The notes beneath the pieces are model-generated. The model worked only from the letters and a program-made list of their open reading frames with translations. It ran no database searches and had not been told where the DNA came from. Positions 5,368 through 8,715 of a stretch of DNA of 8,715 nt are shown one piece after another. Location of the stretch: positions 1 through 8,715 of the forward strand of contig CALURE010000058.1 in assembly GCA_944323095.1 (NCBI GenBank). The letters are read 5' to 3'. The stretch comes from Candidatus Gastranaerophilales bacterium (GTDB lineage Bacteria; Cyanobacteriota; Vampirovibrionia; Gastranaerophilales; Gastranaerophilaceae). Position numbers and translations under genes: made by a program. Positions within the stretch are counted from its first letter, which is position 1. Each line of letters starts with the position of its first letter.

Positions 5368-6369
5368 TTAATACATTCCAATAATATTTCTGACAGCATC
5401 AAGTGTTTTTTGAGCTTCTATTCTAGCTTTTTCAGAGCCTTCAAGGATAATCCTTTTTACTTCTTCGGGGTGTGCTTCATAGTAACGTCGTTTTTCTCTT
5501 ATAGGAGCAAATTTTTCGTTAATTATTCTCCCGAGTTCGCGTTTGCAGTCAGCGCAGCCGCGAAGTCCTTTTTCACACTCGTATTTTACGGTTTCAACCT
5601 GCTCGGGTTTGCCAAAAATCTGCCAGTATTTGAACGCAACTTCACAGTCTGCAGGGTGTCCCGGATCATCTTTTCTCATACGGCTTCTGTCAGTAATTGC
5701 GGTCATTATTTTTTTTGCAGTAACTTCTTCAGTATCGGATATTTTTATATCATTCTGAAAAGATTTGCCCATTTTATTTCCGTCAAGCCCGCAAATAAGA
5801 GAACAGTTGTTTAAAAGCGCTTTTGGCTCATTGAAAAAGTCTGTTTTATATATATTATTGAACCGTCTTGCGATATCTCTTGTAATTTCAATATGAGCAA
5901 CCTGATCAATGCCGACGGGAATAGCATTTGCGTTAAACATCATTATGTCAGCACTCATCAAAACAGGATAACCCATAAGCCCGTAACTTATCTGTGAATT
6001 CGCGCCTTCTTTTGTTCTTAGAATTTTAGCCATATCTTTAAGGCAGGGATCGCGTTCAACCCAGTTTTGCGGGGTTACCATGCTGAGATATACATTGAGT
6101 TCTGCTATCTGCGGGACGAGTGACTGTACATATATAGTTGCAATATCAGGATCAATCCCACAGGCAAGCCAGTCTATAACAACATCTATTATGTCCTGTT
6201 TAAGTGTTTCTGTTTTATCGTATTTTGTTGTAAGTGCGTGCCAGTCTGCCACAAAAAAGAAACTTTCATATTCATGTTGTAATTTTACAAGATTTTGAAT
6301 TACCCCGAGATAGTGCCCGAGGTGCAATTTTCCTGTTGATCTCATACCTGTAACTATTCGTTCTTTCAT
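5368..6369 (-). CDS. trpS: Tryptophan--tRNA ligase
   Basis: The 333-residue protein is a full-length class I tryptophanyl-tRNA synthetase, which charges tRNA-Trp in the cytoplasm. Visible marks are GMRSTGKLHLGHYLG at 8-22, containing the HIGH-type motif HLGH (16-19); GYPVLMSADIM at 133-143, whose Asp141 corresponds to the Trp-binding aspartate of the family; PVGIDQVAHIEITRDIARRF at 151-170; and the KMSKS-type motif as KMGKS at 199-203. The C-terminal part carries the usual RGCADCKRELG segment and anticodon-binding helices ending RNIIGMY. Gly in place of the first Ser of KMSKS is a tolerated variant as far as I recall. The ATG at 6369 follows a GAAAGGA site at 6376-6382 with good spacing. The gene stands alone, with its own promoter upstream and repeat islands on both sides. 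Confidence 0.97.
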   Translation of the reverse strand: MKERIVTGMRSTGKLHLGHYLGVIQNLVKLQHEYESFFFVADWHALTTKYDKTETLKQDIIDVVIDWLACGIDPDIATIYVQSLVPQIAELNVYLSMVTPQNWVERDPCLKDMAKILRTKEGANSQISYGLMGYPVLMSADIMMFNANAIPVGIDQVAHIEITRDIARRFNNIYKTDFFNEPKALLNNCSLICGLDGNKMGKSFQNDIKISDTEEVTAKKIMTAITDRSRMRKDDPGHPADCEVAFKYWQIFGKPEQVETVKYECEKGLRGCADCKRELGRIINEKFAPIREKRRYYEAHPEEVKRIILEGSEKARIEAQKTLDAVRNIIGMY

Positions 6370-6393
6370 GGCAAATCCTTTCTTTTATTTATT

Positions 6394-6402
6394 ATTATAC
6401 CA
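6394..6402 (-). promoter_or_regulatory. Extended -10 promoter of trpS
   Basis: On the minus strand TGGTATAAT gives a perfect TATAAT (6399-6394) with TG one base upstream (extended -10). The -35 region is weak. The start of transcription would lie about 20 bases before the trpS ATG, leaving no room for a T-box or attenuator leader. Confidence 0.65.
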
Positions 6403-6458
6403 GAAAGAAGAATAAATAGCCGCATCTTTTAATTTATAATTTGTTAGTAATAAATAGC

Positions 6459-6564
6459 CCTCTCCCTTTAATCCCTCTCCCCTGGAGAGGGAAATCATTG
6501 CCGTCATTGCGAGTGGATGCGACGCAATCCAGCCTATAATGGAAGTACAGAAGTTCAGAGGGCA
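6459..6564. repeat. Hairpin module plus GTCATTGC...GCAATCC-type repeat
   Basis: CCCTCTCC (6473-6480) pairs with GGAGAGGG (6484-6491) around CCT. It is followed by GAAATCATTGCC and then the 62-base unit 6503-6564, which recurs inverted at 5259-5320. The module order is the same as at 4994-5067. A 62-codon minus-strand open frame that crosses this repeat looks accidental. Confidence 0.75.
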
Positions 6565-6588
6565 GAATGACATGCTATTGTTTCTTGA

Positions 6589-6826
6589 GATCCCGAATCA
6601 AGTTCGGGATGACGCAATACTCCCTCTCCCATGGGAGAGGGCTGGGGTGAGGGCTGATTATTAGAAGATATGAAGGTAGGAAGATTGGAAGATATGCTAT
6701 TTAATTTAAATAGCTTACCCTCATACCTTCTTAGCTTCCTATCTTCTAAACTGGTTTGCTTTCCGGGCTTCCTGCCCTCTGTCAGCCATTATAACTGGAT
6801 TCTTTCGGCTGATGGCATAGAATGAC
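6589..6826. repeat. Composite repeat block with full 89-bp near-palindrome (6661-6749)
   Basis: From left to right: an intact GATCCCGAATCAAGTTCGGGAT unit at 6589-6610 whose TCCCGAA/TTCGGGA arms pair; the perfect palindrome CCCTCTCCCATGGGAGAGGG at 6622-6641; GGGGTGAGGGCTGATTA; the near-palindrome 6661-6749, exactly symmetric about 6705 with centre GCTATTTA-ATT-TAAATAGC and ends TTAGAAGAT/ATCTTCTAA; then a diverged inverted GTCATT...AATCCAG unit at 6785-6826. Bases 6599-6682 recur at 4575-4658 with one mismatch. There is no coding potential. Confidence 0.85.
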
Positions 6827-6830
6827 ATGT

Positions 6831-6858
6831 AATTTAGTGTAAACTACGATATAAGTCC
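6831..6858. repeat. Short dispersed repeat (GTGTAAACTRCGATATAAG-like)
   Basis: AATTTAGTGTAAACTACGAT and the following ATAAGTCC match 4657-4684 and, more loosely, 3579-3606. The copy lies between the composite repeat block and the terminator at 6863-6890. Confidence 0.5.
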
Positions 6859-6862
6859 TAAA

Positions 6863-6890
6863 AAAAAGATGGTTTAAATACCATCTTTTT
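6863..6890 (-). terminator. Intrinsic terminator of the small hypothetical gene
   Basis: AAAAAGATGGT and ACCATCTTTTT pair around a six-base AT loop, with A and T tracts on both sides. On the minus strand the T-tract follows the stem about 30-50 bases past the stop codon of the 85-residue gene. It could also terminate read-through from the TolC-family gene. The symmetry means it may act in both directions. Confidence 0.85.
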
Positions 6891-6920
6891 AATATTCCTT
6901 TTTTCCTAATTTCCTATTGA

Positions 6921-7178
6921 TTATCTAACGACTTGTGATACAAAATTTGCTATTTCAAAGAATGAATCCTTTACAAATTCTTTTGCCAGAGTTGTTACCG
7001 GTCTGTTTTCAATAACATCAAAGACATAATATATAGGATCCCTTGAGTTATTGAAACGCATTCTTCTGTCTTTCTTTTCAAGATAATTATAATCTTCTAT
7101 ATTGAATTCTTTATGTTCGGCTTTTTGATTTTTTTTAATTGTTAATGTTCCAAATTGTCTGTTTGCGGTGTTTTGCAT
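6921..7178 (-). CDS. Small hypothetical protein, 85 residues
   Basis: I do not recognise a family. The protein has no signal peptide or membrane segment and is rich in Lys, Arg, Asn and Glu in residues 7-48 (RQFGTLTIKKNQKAEHKEFN, later EKKDRRMRFNNSRDP). It then has a more hydrophobic stretch (YYVFDVIENRPVTTLAKEF) and a C-terminal amphipathic helix-like segment, DSFFEIANFVSQVVR. It looks soluble and cytoplasmic. The ATG is preceded by a purine-rich AGAGAGAAAAGAG stretch rather than a clear GGAGG. A good intrinsic terminator follows the gene, supporting real expression. It lies 103 bases downstream of the TolC-family gene on the same strand, so the two may be co-transcribed; AT-rich DNA at 7200-7235 (TATACT, TATATA on the minus strand) could equally hold its own promoter. 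Function is unknown. Confidence 0.65.
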   Translation of the reverse strand: MQNTANRQFGTLTIKKNQKAEHKEFNIEDYNYLEKKDRRMRFNNSRDPIYYVFDVIENRPVTTLAKEFVKDSFFEIANFVSQVVR

Positions 7179-7281
7179 AATCTCTTTTCTCTCTCTTTAT
7201 ATCTCTTACATATATATAAAGTATATTCTTGAGAAAAAATTGCTTTTTTTGTAATTGATTTGTTAATATTTGTTTACAAAA

Positions 7282-8700
7282 TTATTCACCTAATTTTACA
7301 ATGCTGCTGTTATCAGGATTAAGATTTTTTCCGATTGCTTTTTCAAGAGAAGCTTTTGCTGAATTGTACTGGTAAAGCGCATTATAGTAGCTTAATTGTG
7401 CCTGCTGGTAGTTTATTTGCGCGTCTTTAAGTTCTGTCGGGTCGGCTTCTCCTACGCGGTAGCGACCGTAAGAGAGTTCATAATTTTCTTTTGCCTGTTT
7501 TACACCCAGCATTGCAACAGGCATCTGGTTTTTCTTTTCTTCAAGCAGCAGGTATGCGTTTTGAATTTCTAGATAGATTTGATTTTGTGTGTTTTTAGCA
7601 TTGGCTATTTCTTTGTCGTAAAGGTATCTTGCTTCTTTAATTTCATTTTTAATCAACATTCCGTTAACAGTCGGGAAGTTCAAATATCCGCCTATATTAT
7701 AACCATGGTTGGATGTCCAGTGTTTACCGCCTATTTGAAATTGACCTTCAACGGATAGTGTCGGGAAGTATGACTTTTTTACAAGTTTAAGTGTTTGATT
7801 TGCGCTTTCAACTTTTAGTTCTGCAAGTTTTAATTCAGGCCGGGCTTCTCTTGCAATGTCTATTGCACCGTTAAAAGTAATGTCAACCGGTTCGTATTTT
7901 AATCTTTCCTGAACGTTGTATTTATCAATAAAAGGGACACCCATTACATTATTTAGTTTTGCAATCGCAAGATTTACTGCATTATCAGCCTGAATAAGCT
8001 GCAGTTTTGCATTACTCAGGTTAACTTCTGCAATTGTTACGTCGACTTTCGGGTTCATGCCGATTTCATAGAATGCTTTCGCCTGATTGTAAAACATTTC
8101 AAATTTATTGACGGTATCTTCCGCAACTTTTTTATTCTCAAATGCAAATAAAAGGTTGTAATATGCGTCTTTTGTCTGATAAATTATATCGTTGATTGTT
8201 GCGCCTAAAGTTGTTTTATATGCTTCATAATCCAGACGTCTTATTGTAGCCTGATTTTGTGTAACTCCAAAGTCGTAAAGCATCTGCTGTAAGGTTACCT
8301 GACCGAGAATGTAGTAATTAAACGTCAAATTTCTTCCTAAAGCATCTGATAACTGTAATTGGCGAATTCTGGTATATCCTGTCTGCCAGCTTAGTTTCGG
8401 GAAATAATTTGACCAGACCTGTTTAATTCTTGTATCAGATGCAAGAATATCATGGAATGCAGCATTGATCTGCGGATTGTTTCCGAGTGCAAGTTCTATG
8501 CATTTGTCAAGCGTCATGTCTATATTTTTTTCAACAGAGCCTTCTATGATAAAGTCTGCATCACCTGTCTTTTTAGGCAAAACGGCATCTGCAGCTGGGT
8601 ATTCTTTTTCATTGACCGTGTTTCCTATGTCGTCTGCCGAAAAAGCATTCAGGCCCGTAAAATTCAATATTAAACATAATATTATTATTTTTTTGAACAT
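7282..8700 (-). CDS. TolC family outer membrane efflux/secretion channel
   Basis: The 472-residue protein has a signal peptide (MFKKIIILCLILNFTGLNAF, likely cleaved near residues 19-22), a linker to about 58, and two outer-membrane-efflux-protein repeats at about 62-254 and 278-457. The repeats are visibly related: GMNPKVDVTIAEVNLSNAKL...NNVMG at 214-254 parallels GEADPTELKDAQINYQQAQL...EKAIG at 417-457. The DMTLDKCIELALGNNPQINA start at 61-80 and PKLSWQTGYT at 101-110 are typical of TolC-family barrels with periplasmic alpha-helical tunnels. The protein would trimerise in the outer membrane as the exit duct of a tripartite efflux pump or type I secretion system. Its adaptor and inner-membrane partner are not in the window and may lie past the right edge. 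An AAAAGGA ribosome site at 8709-8715 supports the ATG at 8700. No terminator is seen directly after the stop. Confidence 0.92.
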   Translation of the reverse strand: MFKKIIILCLILNFTGLNAFSADDIGNTVNEKEYPAADAVLPKKTGDADFIIEGSVEKNIDMTLDKCIELALGNNPQINAAFHDILASDTRIKQVWSNYFPKLSWQTGYTRIRQLQLSDALGRNLTFNYYILGQVTLQQMLYDFGVTQNQATIRRLDYEAYKTTLGATINDIIYQTKDAYYNLLFAFENKKVAEDTVNKFEMFYNQAKAFYEIGMNPKVDVTIAEVNLSNAKLQLIQADNAVNLAIAKLNNVMGVPFIDKYNVQERLKYEPVDITFNGAIDIAREARPELKLAELKVESANQTLKLVKKSYFPTLSVEGQFQIGGKHWTSNHGYNIGGYLNFPTVNGMLIKNEIKEARYLYDKEIANAKNTQNQIYLEIQNAYLLLEEKKNQMPVAMLGVKQAKENYELSYGRYRVGEADPTELKDAQINYQQAQLSYYNALYQYNSAKASLEKAIGKNLNPDNSSIVKLGE

Positions 8701-8715
8701 TTAACTATTCCTTTT

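Noticed and set aside
5410..5814. 134-codon plus-strand open frame inside trpS
   Set aside because: It is antisense to a fully conserved tryptophanyl-tRNA synthetase and is Phe/Ser-rich, as expected for a mirror frame.
6370..6450. T-box or attenuator leader for trpS
   Set aside because: The extended -10 at 6394-6402 leaves a leader of only about 20 bases, with no hairpin or Trp codons.
6385..6573. 62-codon minus-strand open frame upstream of trpS
   Set aside because: It runs through the trpS promoter and the GTCATTGC-type repeat and has no ribosome site; its low-complexity product (SLSRGEGLKGEGY) comes from the repeat hairpin.

Overview
The window is AT-rich bacterial chromosome from an organism with an outer membrane. 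LPS-export genes (lptB and an lptF/G-type permease), a TolC-family channel and type IV pilin-like secretion all point to a diderm. The pilin N-terminus (GFTLAEILVTIGIIGVVAA, then a QKKxYVTQLHKAY-like segment), the single lptF/G gene directly behind lptB, and intergenic DNA packed with short palindromic repeats resemble gut Melainabacteria/Vampirovibrionia (Gastranaerophilales, sister to Cyanobacteria). That assignment is an inference from recalled family features, not a database match.

Layout. Bases 1-636 (+): an open frame enters from the left edge and runs without a stop into a NifX/NifB-type Fe-Mo cofactor-binding protein with a His/Cys-rich tail. Bases 737-3382 (-): a tight three-gene operon in the order lptB, lptF/G, phosphodiester glycosidase, transcribed leftward from a good promoter at 3412-3440. 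Bases 3617-4408 (+): a pilin-like gene with its own promoter and a clear terminator. Bases 4409-5367: about 1 kb without a protein gene, made of nested palindromic repeats, with one isolated intrinsic terminator (4833-4853) that may end an unannotated small RNA. Bases 5368-6399 (-): trpS with its promoter. Bases 6440-6860: a second repeat island built from the same modules. Bases 6863-7178 (-): a small gene of unknown function and its terminator. Bases 7282-8700 (-): a complete TolC-family outer membrane channel whose upstream partners would lie beyond the right edge.

How the genes relate. LptB is the cytoplasmic ATPase and LptF/G the membrane permease of the LPS transporter. The secreted glycosidase is translationally coupled to them, so it probably acts on an envelope glycan. 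TolC and the pilin are also envelope or secretion functions. TrpS is housekeeping, and the NifX-like protein is probably metal-cofactor related.

The least ordinary parts are the mosaic repeat islands, which include an 89-bp near-palindrome found twice at full and identical length and an 84-bp segment repeated with one mismatch; the frame that reads through a ribbon-helix-helix-like segment into the NifX-like protein; and the orphan terminator with a pyrimidine-rich leader. I found no CRISPR array, tRNA, rRNA, transposase or defence system.
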